Assembly (NCBI RefSeq): GCF_001514205.1
Contig: NZ_KQ948783.1
Location: 137,625-201,624 of the forward strand
Length of the DNA stretch: 64,000 bases
Direction of reading: 5' to 3'
From: Streptomyces griseoruber
Lineage (GTDB): Bacteria; Actinomycetota; Actinomycetes; Streptomycetales; Streptomycetaceae
This document shows, one piece after another, positions 28,920 to 37,971 of the stretch. A program made the translations under genes and the position numbers. A model generated the notes under the pieces. The model was not told where the DNA came from, ran no database searches, and worked only from the letters and a program-made list of their open reading frames with translations. The first letter of the stretch is position 1. The number at the start of each line of letters is the position of its first letter.

Positions 28920-29219
28920 TTACAGCTTCATCAGGCTGGCGTCGTCGACCGAGGCCGAGTGGCGGGAACGGAACAGCGACACGATGATCGCGAGTCCCAC
29001 CACGACCTCCGCTGCGGCGACGACCATCGTGAAGAAGGCGATGATCTGGCCGTCGAGGTTGCCGTGCATCCGGGAGAAGGTGACGAACGCGAGGTTGCAG
29101 GCGTTGAGCATCAGCTCGATGCACATGAACACGACGATCGCGTTGCGCCTGATCAGCACGCCGGTCGCGCCGATCGTGAACAACAGGGCGGCGAGGTAGA
29201 GGTAGTTGACGGGGTTCAC
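28920..29219 (-). CDS. nuoK: NADH-quinone oxidoreductase subunit K
   Basis: This small membrane subunit (99 residues, three helices) lies next to the E-channel of complex I. The buried glutamate lies in MCIELMLNACNLAFV, and a second acidic residue lies in VAAAEVVVGLAIIVSLFR. The length and sequence are typical. Start and stop overlap with neighbours: its start overlaps the nuoJ stop by 4 bp. Confidence 0.95.
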   Translation of the reverse strand: MNPVNYLYLAALLFTIGATGVLIRRNAIVVFMCIELMLNACNLAFVTFSRMHGNLDGQIIAFFTMVVAAAEVVVGLAIIVSLFRSRHSASVDDASLMKL

Positions 29220-30067
29220 TTCGACGCCTCCTCGGTCCGCCGGGAGTTCCGCTCGAGGTGCGGCGGCTCGCTCCCGCCGCGCTCCAGGCGGTCCTCGGAA
29301 CGCTGTTCCAGCGCCTTGAGGTCGCTCAGCGCCTGGGTGGACACATCACGGATCTGGCCGCGTTCCCGCAGGGTGCTGCTGACCGTGAGCTCCGACGGGG
29401 TGCCGTCGGGCAGCAGGCCGGCGACGTCCACGGCGTTGTGCCGGGCGTACACGCCGGGGGCGGGCAGCGGCGGGACGTGCTTGCCGTCGCGGACGCGCTG
29501 TTCGGCCAGCTCGCGCTGGGTCTTCGCGCGCTCGGTGCGCTCGCGGTGGGTGAGCACCATGGCGCCGACGGCGGCCGTGATCAGCAGGGCGCCGGTGATC
29601 TCGAAGGCGAAGACGTACTTGGTGAAGATGAGGGCGGCGAGGCCCTCCACATTGCCGTTCGCGTTGGCCTGGGAGAGGCCGGTGAACTCCGTCAGGGAGG
29701 CATTGCCGATCCCGGCGATCAGCAGGACGCCGAAGCCGAGGCCGCACACCAGGGCCAGCCAGCGCTGGCCCTTGATGGTCTCCTTCAGGGAGTCCGCCGC
29801 GGTGACGCCGACGAGCATCACCACGAACAGGAACAGCATCATGATCGCGCCGGTGTAGACGACGATCTGCACGATGCCCAGGAAGTAGGCGCCGTTGGCG
29901 AGGTAGAACACCGCGAGGACGATCATGGTGCCGGCGAGGCAGAGCGCGCTGTGGACGGCCTTCCTCATGAAGACGGTGCACAGGGCGCCGATCACGGCGA
30001 CGGTGCCGAGCACCCAGAACTGGAAGGCCTCGCCGGTGGAGGTGGAGTAGGCCGCGAGCTGGTTCAT
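29216..30067 (-). CDS. nuoJ: NADH-quinone oxidoreductase subunit J
   Basis: This five-helix membrane subunit of complex I has 283 residues from ATG 30067, which overlaps the nuoI stop. The pi-bulge helix motif is GIVQIVVYTGAIMMLFLFVVML. About 100 residues of hydrophilic C-terminal tail (ERTERAKTQRELAEQRVRDG and beyond) extend past the usual E. coli length; this is common in Streptomyces NuoJ and its role is not known. Confidence 0.95.
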   Translation of the reverse strand: MNQLAAYSTSTGEAFQFWVLGTVAVIGALCTVFMRKAVHSALCLAGTMIVLAVFYLANGAYFLGIVQIVVYTGAIMMLFLFVVMLVGVTAADSLKETIKGQRWLALVCGLGFGVLLIAGIGNASLTEFTGLSQANANGNVEGLAALIFTKYVFAFEITGALLITAAVGAMVLTHRERTERAKTQRELAEQRVRDGKHVPPLPAPGVYARHNAVDVAGLLPDGTPSELTVSSTLRERGQIRDVSTQALSDLKALEQRSEDRLERGGSEPPHLERNSRRTEEASK

Positions 30068-30675
30068 GCCTCCACCTCCTCCGGTGAGGGCTCCTCGCCC
30101 TGGGAGACGGCCACCTGGCGCTCCGTACCGGGCGCGGCCTCGGTCACCAGGCCCCGGTAGTAGTCCTGCTCGTCGGTCCCCGGGTAGATCGCGTGCGGGG
30201 TGTCGACCATGCCGTCCTCGAGGCCGGCCAGCAGCTGCTCCTTGGTGTAGATCAGGTTGGCGCGGCTGGAGTCGGCGAGCTCGAACTCGTTCGTCATCGT
30301 GAGCGCGCGGGTGGGGCAGGCCTCGATGCACAGGCCGCACAGGATGCAGCGGGCGTAGTTGATCTGGTACACGCGCCCGTACCGCTCGCCCGGCGAGTAG
30401 CGCTCCTCGTCGGTGTTGTCCGCGCCCTCGACGTAGATCGCGTCGGCGGGACAGGCCCAGGCGCACAGCTCGCAGCCGACGCACTTCTCCAGGCCGTCCG
30501 GATGGCGGTTGAGCTGGTGCCGTCCGTGGAACCGCGGGGCCGTGGTCTTCTTCTGCTCCGGGTACTGCTCGGTCAGCCGCTTCTTGAACATGGCCTTGAA
30601 GGTCACGCCGAAGCCGGCCACGGGGTTCTGGAAGCCGGGGTTCGTCTGCCCGGTCTCCTTCGGCTCCTCAGCCAT
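30064..30675 (-). CDS. nuoI: NADH-quinone oxidoreductase subunit I (2x[4Fe-4S])
   Basis: This ferredoxin-like peripheral-arm subunit carries the N6a and N6b clusters near the quinone site. The 203 residues from ATG 30675 contain two full motifs, CVGCELCAWACPADAIYV and CILCGLCIEACPTRAL. The start overlaps the end of nuoH by 8 bp. An upstream in-frame start at 30735 exists but would overlap nuoH more and lacks a good ribosome site. The acidic Glu/Pro-rich C terminus is actinobacterial. Confidence 0.95.
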   Translation of the reverse strand: MAEEPKETGQTNPGFQNPVAGFGVTFKAMFKKRLTEQYPEQKKTTAPRFHGRHQLNRHPDGLEKCVGCELCAWACPADAIYVEGADNTDEERYSPGERYGRVYQINYARCILCGLCIEACPTRALTMTNEFELADSSRANLIYTKEQLLAGLEDGMVDTPHAIYPGTDEQDYYRGLVTEAAPGTERQVAVSQGEEPSPEEVEA

Positions 30676-32029
30676 CGGACGCCTCCTTTCCATCCAGCGA
30701 TCCGTCACTGACAGTGTCCGACCCGCCACTGACAATCAGCTCCCGCTCCCGGCGCGGACGGCGCCTGGGCACCGCGGGAAGCTCCTGTCCGGGCAGCGGC
30801 GGTACGGGGAATCCGCCCGCCATCGGGTCGAAGCCGGCGGGCTCGGCGGGAGCCTGGGCCGCCTTCGCGCCGCCGCGGAACATGTCCACGACGAAGGAGA
30901 GCAGCAGCAGGGCCAGCACACCCCCGCCGACGTAGAGGGCGATCTGGGCGAAGTCGTAGTTCTCGTTGCGCAGGGTCCGTACGGTCGCGACGAGCATCAG
31001 CCAGGTCACGGACACCGGGATGAGGACCTTCCAGCCGAGCTTCATCAGCTGGTCGTAGCGCACGCGCGGGAGCGTGCCGCGCAGCCAGATGAAGAAGAAC
31101 AGCAGCAGCTGGACCTTGACGACGAACCAGAGCATCGGCCACCAGCCGTGGTTCGCGCCCTCCCAGAAGCCGCTGATCGGCCAGGGGGCCCGCCAGCCGC
31201 CCAGGAAGAGCGTGGTGGCCACGGCCGAGACGGTCACCATGTTGACGTACTCGGCGAGCATGAACATCGCGAACTTGATCGACGAGTACTCGGTGTTGAA
31301 GCCGCCGACCAGGTCGCCCTCGGACTCCGGCATGTCGAAGGGGGCGCGGTTCGTCTCGCCGACCATGGTGACGATGTAGAGGATGAACGACACCGGCAGC
31401 AGCAGGATGTACCAGCGGTCCGTCTGCTGCTCGACGATCGTCGACGTCGACATCGACCCGGAGTAGAGGAACACCGAGGCGAACGCGGCGCCCATGGCGA
31501 TCTCGTACGAGATCATCTGCGCGCACGAACGCAGGCCGCCCAGGAGCGGATAGGTGGATCCGGAACTCCAGCCCGCCAGGACGATGCCGTAGATGCCGAC
31601 CGAGGCGACCGCGAGGATGTACAGCATCGCGATCGGCAGGTCGGTGAGCTGCATCGTGGTGCGCTGGCCGAAGATCGAGATCTCGTTGTCGGCGGGGCCG
31701 AAGGGGATCACCGCGATCGCCATGAAGGCCGGGATGGCCGCGACGATCGGCGCGAGGACGTAGACCACCTTGTCGGCGCGCTTGACGATGAGGTCTTCCT
31801 TCAGCATCAGCTTGATGCCGTCGGCCAGCGACTGGAGCATGCCCCAGGGGCCGTGCCGGTTGGGGCCGATGCGCAGCTGCATCCAGGCGACGACCTTGCG
31901 CTCCCAGACGATGGAGAACAGCACCGTCACCATCAGGAAGGCGAAGCAGAACACCGCCTTGACGACGACCAGCCACCAGGGGTCGCGGCCGAACATCGAG
32001 AGGTCTTCAGCGGCGAAGTACGGGCTCAT
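30668..32029 (-). CDS. nuoH: NADH-quinone oxidoreductase subunit H
   Basis: This membrane subunit forms the quinone chamber together with NuoB and NuoD. It has 453 residues from ATG 32029, about eight helices, and diagnostic segments ERKVVAWMQLRIGPNRHGPWGMLQSLADGIKL, VGETNRAPFDMPESEGDLVGGFNTEYSSIKFA and LRGTLPRVRYDQLMKLGWK. A roughly 70-residue Pro/Arg-rich cytoplasmic tail (ALLRGG-, PVPPLPGQELPAVPRRRPRRE) follows the last helix, as in other Streptomyces. Confidence 0.95.
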   Translation of the reverse strand: MSPYFAAEDLSMFGRDPWWLVVVKAVFCFAFLMVTVLFSIVWERKVVAWMQLRIGPNRHGPWGMLQSLADGIKLMLKEDLIVKRADKVVYVLAPIVAAIPAFMAIAVIPFGPADNEISIFGQRTTMQLTDLPIAMLYILAVASVGIYGIVLAGWSSGSTYPLLGGLRSCAQMISYEIAMGAAFASVFLYSGSMSTSTIVEQQTDRWYILLLPVSFILYIVTMVGETNRAPFDMPESEGDLVGGFNTEYSSIKFAMFMLAEYVNMVTVSAVATTLFLGGWRAPWPISGFWEGANHGWWPMLWFVVKVQLLLFFFIWLRGTLPRVRYDQLMKLGWKVLIPVSVTWLMLVATVRTLRNENYDFAQIALYVGGGVLALLLLSFVVDMFRGGAKAAQAPAEPAGFDPMAGGFPVPPLPGQELPAVPRRRPRRERELIVSGGSDTVSDGSLDGKEASDG

Positions 32030-34530
32030 GCCTCCACCTCCTGGGGGGCCTCGGCGGCGGGCGTCGCCGGACCGATGCGGACGAGGGAGCCGGGCCTTGC
32101 CCCGGCGTCGGAGGCGACGCCGCCGCCGGTGGAGTTCAGCGGGAGCCACACCACCCGGTCGGGCATCTCGGTGACCTGGAGCGGGAGTGCGACGACACCC
32201 TGCGGGCCGGTCACGGCGAGGAGGTCACCGTCCTTCACCCCGGCCTCGGCGGCCGTCGCGGCCGACACGCGTGCGTGTGCCGCGTGCCGTGTCCCGGCGA
32301 GCGCCTCGTCGCCGTCCTGCAGCCGCCCCTGGTCCAGCAGCAGCCGGTGTCCGGCCAGCACGGCCTCGCCCGCGGCGGGCCTCGGCAGCACGCCGGAGGT
32401 CTCCAGGGGTTCGGTGGCGCGCGGCCCGTCCCAGGCGCCGAGCCGGTCCAGCTCCGCACGCGCGGTGCGCAGGTCCGGCAGGCCCAGGTGGACGTCCATG
32501 GCATCGGCGAGCATCTGCAGCACGCGCGCGTCGGACGGCGCCGACCCGCGGGTCATCTGGTCGGGCTTGAGCGCGGCCTCGAAGAAGCGGACCCGGCCCT
32601 CCCAGTTGAGGAAGGCGCCCGGCTTCTCGGCAACCGCGGCCACCGGCAGGACGACGTCCGCGAGCCGGGTGACCTCGCTGGGCCGCAGCTCCAGCGACAC
32701 CACGAACCCGGCCTCGGCGAGCGCCTCACGCGCGCGTGCCGGATCGGGCAGGTCGGCGACCTCCACACCCGCGACGAGCAGTGCCTGCAGAGCGCCGGAC
32801 ACCGCGTCCTCGACGATCTGGCCGGTGTCCCTGCCGTGGCGGTGCGGGAGTTCGGCGAGACCCCAGGCGGCCGCGACCTCCTCCCGCGCGCGCGGGTCGG
32901 TCGCCGGACGCCCGCCCGGCAGCAGCGAGGGCAGCGCACCCGCCTCGATCGCGCCCCGCTCCCCCGCCCGGCGCGGGATCCACACCAGGGCGGCCCCGGT
33001 GGCGTTGGCGGCCCGTACGGCGGCCGTCAGACCGCCGGCCACACTCGCCAGCCGCTCCCCCACGACGATGACCGCGCCCTCGCCGCGGAGCGCCTCGGCG
33101 GCCTTGCCGCCCTCCTCCTCCAGGCCGACCCCGCCGGCCAGCGCGTCCAGCCACTCGGTCTCGGTGCCCGGAGCGGCCGGCAGCAGTGTGCCGCCCGCCT
33201 TCTCCAGGCCGCGCGTGGCGTGCGTGGCCAGCGAGAACACCTTCTGGCCGTGCTTGCGCCAGGCCTTGCGCAGCCGCAGGAAGACGCCGGGCGCCTCCTC
33301 CTCGGACTCGAAGCCGACCAGCAGGACGGCGGGCGCCTTCTCCAGCGAGGCGTACGTGACGCCCGTACCGTCGAGATCACGGCCGCGGCCCGCGACCCGG
33401 GCGGCGAGGAAGTCGGCCTCCTCGGCGCTGTGCACGCGCGCGCGGAAGTCGATGTCGTTGGTGTCGAGCGCCACGCGCGCGAACTTGCTGTACGCGTACG
33501 CGTCCTCGATGGTGAGCCGGCCGCCGGTCAGGACGCCGGTCCTGCCGCGCGAGGCGAGCAGCCCCTGCGCGGCGATCTGCAGCGCCTCCGGCCAGGACGC
33601 CGGCTCCAGGTCGCCCTCGGCGTTGCGGACCAGGGGCGTCTCGAGCCGGTCGCGCGCTTGCGCGTAGCGGAACCCGAAGCGGCCCTTGTCGCAGATCCAC
33701 TCCTCGTTGACCTCGGGATCCGGAGCCGCCAGACGCCGCATGACCTTGCCGCGCCGGTGGTCGGTCCGGGTGGCGCAGCCGCCGGAGCAGTGCTCGCACA
33801 CCGAGTGCGAGGAGACCAGGTCGAAGGGGCGGGAGCGGAATCGGTACGCCGCCGAGGTCAGCGCGCCGACCGGGCAGATCTGGATGGTGTTGCCGGAGAA
33901 GTACGACTCGAACGGGTCGCCCTCGCCGGTGCCGACCTGCTGCAGCGCGCCCCGCTCGATCAGCTCGATCATCGGGTCGCCCGCGACCTGGTTGGAGAAC
34001 CGGGTGCAGCGGGCGCACAGCACACACCGCTCGCGGTCGAGCAGCACCTGCGTGGAGATGGGGACGGGCTTCTCGTACGTCCGCTTGCGGCCCTCGAACC
34101 GGGACTCGGCCTGGCCGTGCGACATCGCCTGGTTCTGCAGGGGGCACTCGCCGCCCTTGTCGCAGACCGGGCAGTCCAGCGGGTGGTTGATGAGGAGCAG
34201 CTCCATCACACCGTGCTGGGCCTTCTCGGCGACCGGCGAGGTGAGGTGGGTCTTCACCACCATCCCGTCCGTGCAGGTGATGGTGCAGGACGCCATCGGC
34301 TTGCGCTGGCCCTCGACCTCGACGATGCACTGCCGGCAGGCGCCGGCCGGGTCGAGGAGGGGGTGGTCGCAGAAGCGGGGGATCTCGATGCCGAGCTGCT
34401 CGGCGGCCCGGATGACCAGGGTGCCCTTGGGCACGCTGATCTCCGCTCCGTCGATGGTCAGCGTGACGAGATCCTCCGGCGGGACCGCCGCCTCTCCCCC
34501 TCCCGCGGGAGCGCTGGTGGTCACGGTCAT
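32026..34530 (-). CDS. nuoG: NADH-quinone oxidoreductase subunit G
   Basis: This is the largest peripheral subunit (834 residues). The N-terminal [2Fe-2S] domain carries CDHPLLDPAGACRQC plus a distal Cys (MASC). The His-Cys3 N5 site is in HPLDCPVCDKGGECPLQ, the N3-type cluster in CVLCARCTRFSNQV, and a molybdopterin-oxidoreductase-type 4Fe-4S domain begins at VCEHCSGGCATRTDHR. The remaining molybdopterin-like domain lacks the cofactor, as in all complex I. It overlaps both nuoF and nuoH by 4 bp. Confidence 0.95.
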   Translation of the reverse strand: MTVTTSAPAGGGEAAVPPEDLVTLTIDGAEISVPKGTLVIRAAEQLGIEIPRFCDHPLLDPAGACRQCIVEVEGQRKPMASCTITCTDGMVVKTHLTSPVAEKAQHGVMELLLINHPLDCPVCDKGGECPLQNQAMSHGQAESRFEGRKRTYEKPVPISTQVLLDRERCVLCARCTRFSNQVAGDPMIELIERGALQQVGTGEGDPFESYFSGNTIQICPVGALTSAAYRFRSRPFDLVSSHSVCEHCSGGCATRTDHRRGKVMRRLAAPDPEVNEEWICDKGRFGFRYAQARDRLETPLVRNAEGDLEPASWPEALQIAAQGLLASRGRTGVLTGGRLTIEDAYAYSKFARVALDTNDIDFRARVHSAEEADFLAARVAGRGRDLDGTGVTYASLEKAPAVLLVGFESEEEAPGVFLRLRKAWRKHGQKVFSLATHATRGLEKAGGTLLPAAPGTETEWLDALAGGVGLEEEGGKAAEALRGEGAVIVVGERLASVAGGLTAAVRAANATGAALVWIPRRAGERGAIEAGALPSLLPGGRPATDPRAREEVAAAWGLAELPHRHGRDTGQIVEDAVSGALQALLVAGVEVADLPDPARAREALAEAGFVVSLELRPSEVTRLADVVLPVAAVAEKPGAFLNWEGRVRFFEAALKPDQMTRGSAPSDARVLQMLADAMDVHLGLPDLRTARAELDRLGAWDGPRATEPLETSGVLPRPAAGEAVLAGHRLLLDQGRLQDGDEALAGTRHAAHARVSAATAAEAGVKDGDLLAVTGPQGVVALPLQVTEMPDRVVWLPLNSTGGGVASDAGARPGSLVRIGPATPAAEAPQEVEA

Positions 34531-35873
34531 GCGTTCACCTCCGGGCGGTCGGCCCAGGCCGTCGACTTCGCCGGGTCGAAGGGGCAGCCCCGGCCGGTGA
34601 TGTGCTGCTCGTACTCCTCGCGGAAGTACTTGAGCGAGGAGAAGATCGGCGAGGCGGCGCCGTCGCCGAGGGCGCAGAACGACTTGCCGTTGATGTTGTC
34701 GGCGATGTCGTTCAGCTTGTCGAGGTCGGACAGCACGCCCTTGCCGGCCTCGATGTCACGGAGCAACTGCACGAGCCAGTACGTGCCTTCGCGGCAGGGG
34801 GTGCACTTGCCGCAGGACTCGTGGGCGTAGAACTCGGTCCAGCGGGTGACGGCACGCACCACGCACGTCGTCTCGTCGAAGCACTGGAGTGCCTTGGTGC
34901 CGAGCATGGAACCCGCGGCGCCCACTCCTTCGTAGTCGAGAGGGACGTCGAGGTGCTCGTCGGTGAACATCGGGGTCGAGGAGCCGCCCGGCGTCCAGAA
35001 CTTCAGGCGGTGGCCCGGTCGCATGCCGCCGCTCATCTCGAGGAGCTGACGGAGGGTGATGCCGAGCGGGGCCTCGTACTGGCCGGGGCGGGCGACATGG
35101 CCGCTGAGCGAGTAGAGCGTGAAGCCCGGGGACTTCTCGCTGCCCATCGCCCTGAACCATTCTTTCCCGTTGTTCAGGATCGCGGGAACCGACGCGATCG
35201 ACTCGACGTTGTTCACCACAGTCGGGCAGGCGTAGAGGCCCGCGACAGCAGGGAAAGGAGGACGCAGCCGCGGTTGACCGCGGCGGCCTTCGAGGGAGTC
35301 CAGCAGCGCGGTCTCCTCACCGCAGATGTACGCGCCGGCGCCGGCGTGCACGGTGAGTTCGAGGTCGAGTCCACTGCCCAGGACGTTCTCACCGAGGTAG
35401 CCCGCCGCGTAGGCCTCGCGCACGGCCTCGTGCAACCGCCGCAGAACAGGGACGACTTCACCACGCAGATAGATGAAGGCATGCGAAGACCGAATGGCAT
35501 AACACGCGATCACAATGCCCTCGATGAGGCTATGCGGGTTCGCGAAGAGGAGCGGGATGTCCTTGCAGGTCCCCGGCTCCGATTCGTCGGCGTTGACAAC
35601 TAGATAGTGCGGCTTTCCATCACCCTGGGGAATGAACTGCCATTTCATCCCCGTGGGGAATCCCGCGCCACCACGCCCGCGCAGACCGGAGTCCTTGACG
35701 TACGCGATCACTTCGTCCGGGGACATGGCGAGCGCCTTGCGGAGTCCCTCGTACCCCTCGTGCCTTCGGTAGACGTCCAGTGACCAGGACCTCTCCTCGT
35801 CCCAGAAGGCCGACAGCACGGGTGCGAGCAGCTTCTCGGGGCTGCTGCCTTTCAGCTCGGGTGCCAAGGTCAT
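34527..35873 (-). CDS. nuoF: NADH-quinone oxidoreductase subunit F (FMN/NADH site)
   Basis: This NADH-dehydrogenase subunit binds FMN and the N3 [4Fe-4S] cluster. It has 448 residues from ATG 35873. The NADH/FMN motifs are GLRGRGGAGFPTGMKW and VNADESEPGTCKD, the second Gly-rich region is GAGAYICGEETALLDSLEG, and the cluster motif is ESCGKCTPCREG. The start codon overlaps the nuoE stop by one base. Between about 35210 and 35640 the codons are less GC-rich than the rest of the operon (TTA-free, but with CTA, GTT, TGT, TAT and CAT). Confidence 0.95.
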   Translation of the reverse strand: MTLAPELKGSSPEKLLAPVLSAFWDEERSWSLDVYRRHEGYEGLRKALAMSPDEVIAYVKDSGLRGRGGAGFPTGMKWQFIPQGDGKPHYLVVNADESEPGTCKDIPLLFANPHSLIEGIVIACYAIRSSHAFIYLRGEVVPVLRRLHEAVREAYAAGYLGENVLGSGLDLELTVHAGAGAYICGEETALLDSLEGRRGQPRLRPPFPAVAGLYACPTVVNNVESIASVPAILNNGKEWFRAMGSEKSPGFTLYSLSGHVARPGQYEAPLGITLRQLLEMSGGMRPGHRLKFWTPGGSSTPMFTDEHLDVPLDYEGVGAAGSMLGTKALQCFDETTCVVRAVTRWTEFYAHESCGKCTPCREGTYWLVQLLRDIEAGKGVLSDLDKLNDIADNINGKSFCALGDGAASPIFSSLKYFREEYEQHITGRGCPFDPAKSTAWADRPEVNA

Positions 35874-36652
35874 CACTCCCCCTCCTCGGTGACCGCGTCC
35901 GTGGACCGCGCGTCCTCGGGTTCCTCGCGCGGATGGACCACGCGCGCGGGTGCGGCCTCTCCCTTTGCCAGGCGAAGGCCCACCAGCGACGCCGGTCCCG
36001 CACTGCCGCTCGCCTCGACGGCCCCTGGCCGCTCGTCGGGGAAGCCGGCCAGAATCCGCGCGGTGTCCTTGAAGGTGCACAGCGGCGCCCCCCGCGTGGG
36101 CGACACGGTGCCTCCGCCCCGCAGGTCGTCCACCAGGCGCTTGGCGCTCTGCACGGTCTGGTTGTCGAAGAACTCCCAGTTGACCATCACGACCGGCGCG
36201 AAGTCGCAGGCCGCGTTGCACTCGATGTGCTCCAGGGTGATCTTTCCGTCGCCGGTGGTCTCGCCGTTGCCGACGCCGAGGTACTCCTGGAGCGCCTCGA
36301 AGATCGCGTCGCCGCCCATCACCGCGCACAGGGTGTTGGTGCAGACGCCCACCTGGTAGTCACCGCTCTCGCGGCGGCGGTACATGGTGTAGAAGGTGGC
36401 GACCGCGGTGACCTCGGCCGTGGTCAGGCCGAGGACGTCCGCGCAGAACCGCATCCCGGTGCGCGTGACGTGTCCCTCCTCCGACTGCACGAGATGCAGC
36501 AACGGCAGGAGCGCGGACCGGGAGTCGGGGTAGCGGGCGACGATCTCGCGCGCGTCCGCCTCCAGCCGGGCCCGGACGTCGTCCGGGTAGGCGGGCGCGG
36601 GCAGTTCGGGCATGCCCAGGCTGACGCCCCGCTCGGAAGAAGAGGTGGTCAC
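35873..36652 (-). CDS. nuoE: NADH-quinone oxidoreductase subunit E ([2Fe-2S])
   Basis: This thioredoxin-fold subunit of the NADH module holds the N1a cluster. It has 259 residues from GTG 36652 (GTGA overlap with nuoD). The cluster ligands are C-X4-C in CTNTLCAVMGG and C-X3-C in ECNAACDFAPVVMVN. The N-terminal helices include SALLPLLHLVQSEEGHVT and FYTMYRRRESGDYQVGVC. A Pro/Glu/Arg-rich tail of about 60 residues beyond the core domain is longer than in E. coli. Confidence 0.95.
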   Translation of the reverse strand: MTTSSSERGVSLGMPELPAPAYPDDVRARLEADAREIVARYPDSRSALLPLLHLVQSEEGHVTRTGMRFCADVLGLTTAEVTAVATFYTMYRRRESGDYQVGVCTNTLCAVMGGDAIFEALQEYLGVGNGETTGDGKITLEHIECNAACDFAPVVMVNWEFFDNQTVQSAKRLVDDLRGGGTVSPTRGAPLCTFKDTARILAGFPDERPGAVEASGSAGPASLVGLRLAKGEAAPARVVHPREEPEDARSTDAVTEEGE

Positions 36653-37971
36653 CGGTCGACGCCTCCCATCACGGGGTCGATGGACGCGACGGCGACGATG
36701 ACGTCGGCGACCTGGCCGCCCTCGCACATCGCCGCCATGGCCTGCAGATTGGTGAAGGACGGGTCCCGGAAGTGGACCCGGTAGGGGCGGGTGCCTCCGT
36801 CGGAGACGACGTGCACCCCGAGTTCGCCCTTGGGTGACTCGACCGCCGCGTACGCCTGTCCGGGCGGGACGCGGAAGCCCTCGGTGACCAGCTTGAAGTG
36901 GTGGATCAGGGCCTCCATGGAGGTGCCCATGATCTTCTTGATGTGGTCGAGGGAGTTGCCGAGCCCGTCCGGTCCCAGGGCGAGCTGCGCGGGCCAGGCG
37001 ATCTTCTTGTCGCCGACCATGACCGGGCCGGGCTGGAGCCGGTCCAGACACTGCTCGACGATCCTCAGCGACTGGCGCATCTCCTCCAGGCGGATGAGGA
37101 AGCGGCCGTAGGAGTCGCAGGAGTCGGCGGTCGGGACGTCGAAGTCGTACGTCTCGTAGTCGCAGTACGGCTGGGTCTTGCGCAGGTCGTGGGGCAGGCC
37201 GGTGGAGCGCAGGATCGGACCGGTGGCGCCGAGGGCCATGCAGCCGGCCAGGTCGAGGTAGCCGACATCCTGCATACGGGCCTTGAAGATGGGGTTCCCG
37301 GTGGCGAGCTTGTCGTACTCGGGGAGGTTCTTCTTCATCTTCTTCACGAACTCGCGGATGTGGTCCACCGCGCCGGGCGGCAGGTCCTGGGCGAGTCCGC
37401 CGGGGCGGATGTACGCGTGGTTCATCCTGAGGCCCGTGATGAGCTCGTAGATGTCGAGGATCATCTCCCGGTCGCGGAACCCGTAGATCATGATCGTGGT
37501 GGCGCCGAGTTCCATGCCGCCGGTGGCGATGCACACCAGGTGGGAGGACATGCGGTTCAGCTCCATCAGGAGCACCCGGATGATCTTGGCGCGTTCGGTG
37601 ATCTGGTCCTCGAGGCCGAGGAGTTTCTCGACGCCGAGACAGTAGGCGGTCTCGTTGAAGAAGGACGTCAGGTAGTCCATGCGCGTCACGAACGTGGTGC
37701 CCTGCGTCCACGTGCGGTACTCGAGGTTCTTCTCGATGCCGGTGTGGAGGTAGCCGATGCCGCAGCGGGCCTCGGTGACCGTCTCGCCCTCGATCTCCAG
37801 GATCAGACGGAGCACTCCGTGGGTGGAGGGGTGCTGGGGACCCATGTTGACGACGATGCGCTCGTCGTCGGCGCGGGCCGCGGACTGGACGACCTCGTCC
37901 CAGTCGCCACCGGTGACCGTGTATACGGTGCCCTCGGTGGTCTCGCGGGGAGAAGCGTGTGACGTGCTCAC
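36649..37971 (-). CDS. nuoD: NADH-quinone oxidoreductase subunit D
   Basis: This 49-kDa subunit homologue lines the quinone pocket. The 440 residues contain NMGPQHPSTHGVLRLILEIEG (quinone-contacting His), GYLHTGIEKNLEYRTW, MNHAYIRPGGLAQDLPPG and a C terminus AMCEGGQVADVIVAVASIDPVMGGVDR, all family hallmarks. It overlaps nuoC and nuoE by 4 bp each. The N-terminal approximately 30 residues are a short actinobacterial extension. Confidence 0.96.
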   Translation of the reverse strand: MSTSHASPRETTEGTVYTVTGGDWDEVVQSAARADDERIVVNMGPQHPSTHGVLRLILEIEGETVTEARCGIGYLHTGIEKNLEYRTWTQGTTFVTRMDYLTSFFNETAYCLGVEKLLGLEDQITERAKIIRVLLMELNRMSSHLVCIATGGMELGATTIMIYGFRDREMILDIYELITGLRMNHAYIRPGGLAQDLPPGAVDHIREFVKKMKKNLPEYDKLATGNPIFKARMQDVGYLDLAGCMALGATGPILRSTGLPHDLRKTQPYCDYETYDFDVPTADSCDSYGRFLIRLEEMRQSLRIVEQCLDRLQPGPVMVGDKKIAWPAQLALGPDGLGNSLDHIKKIMGTSMEALIHHFKLVTEGFRVPPGQAYAAVESPKGELGVHVVSDGGTRPYRVHFRDPSFTNLQAMAAMCEGGQVADVIVAVASIDPVMGGVDR

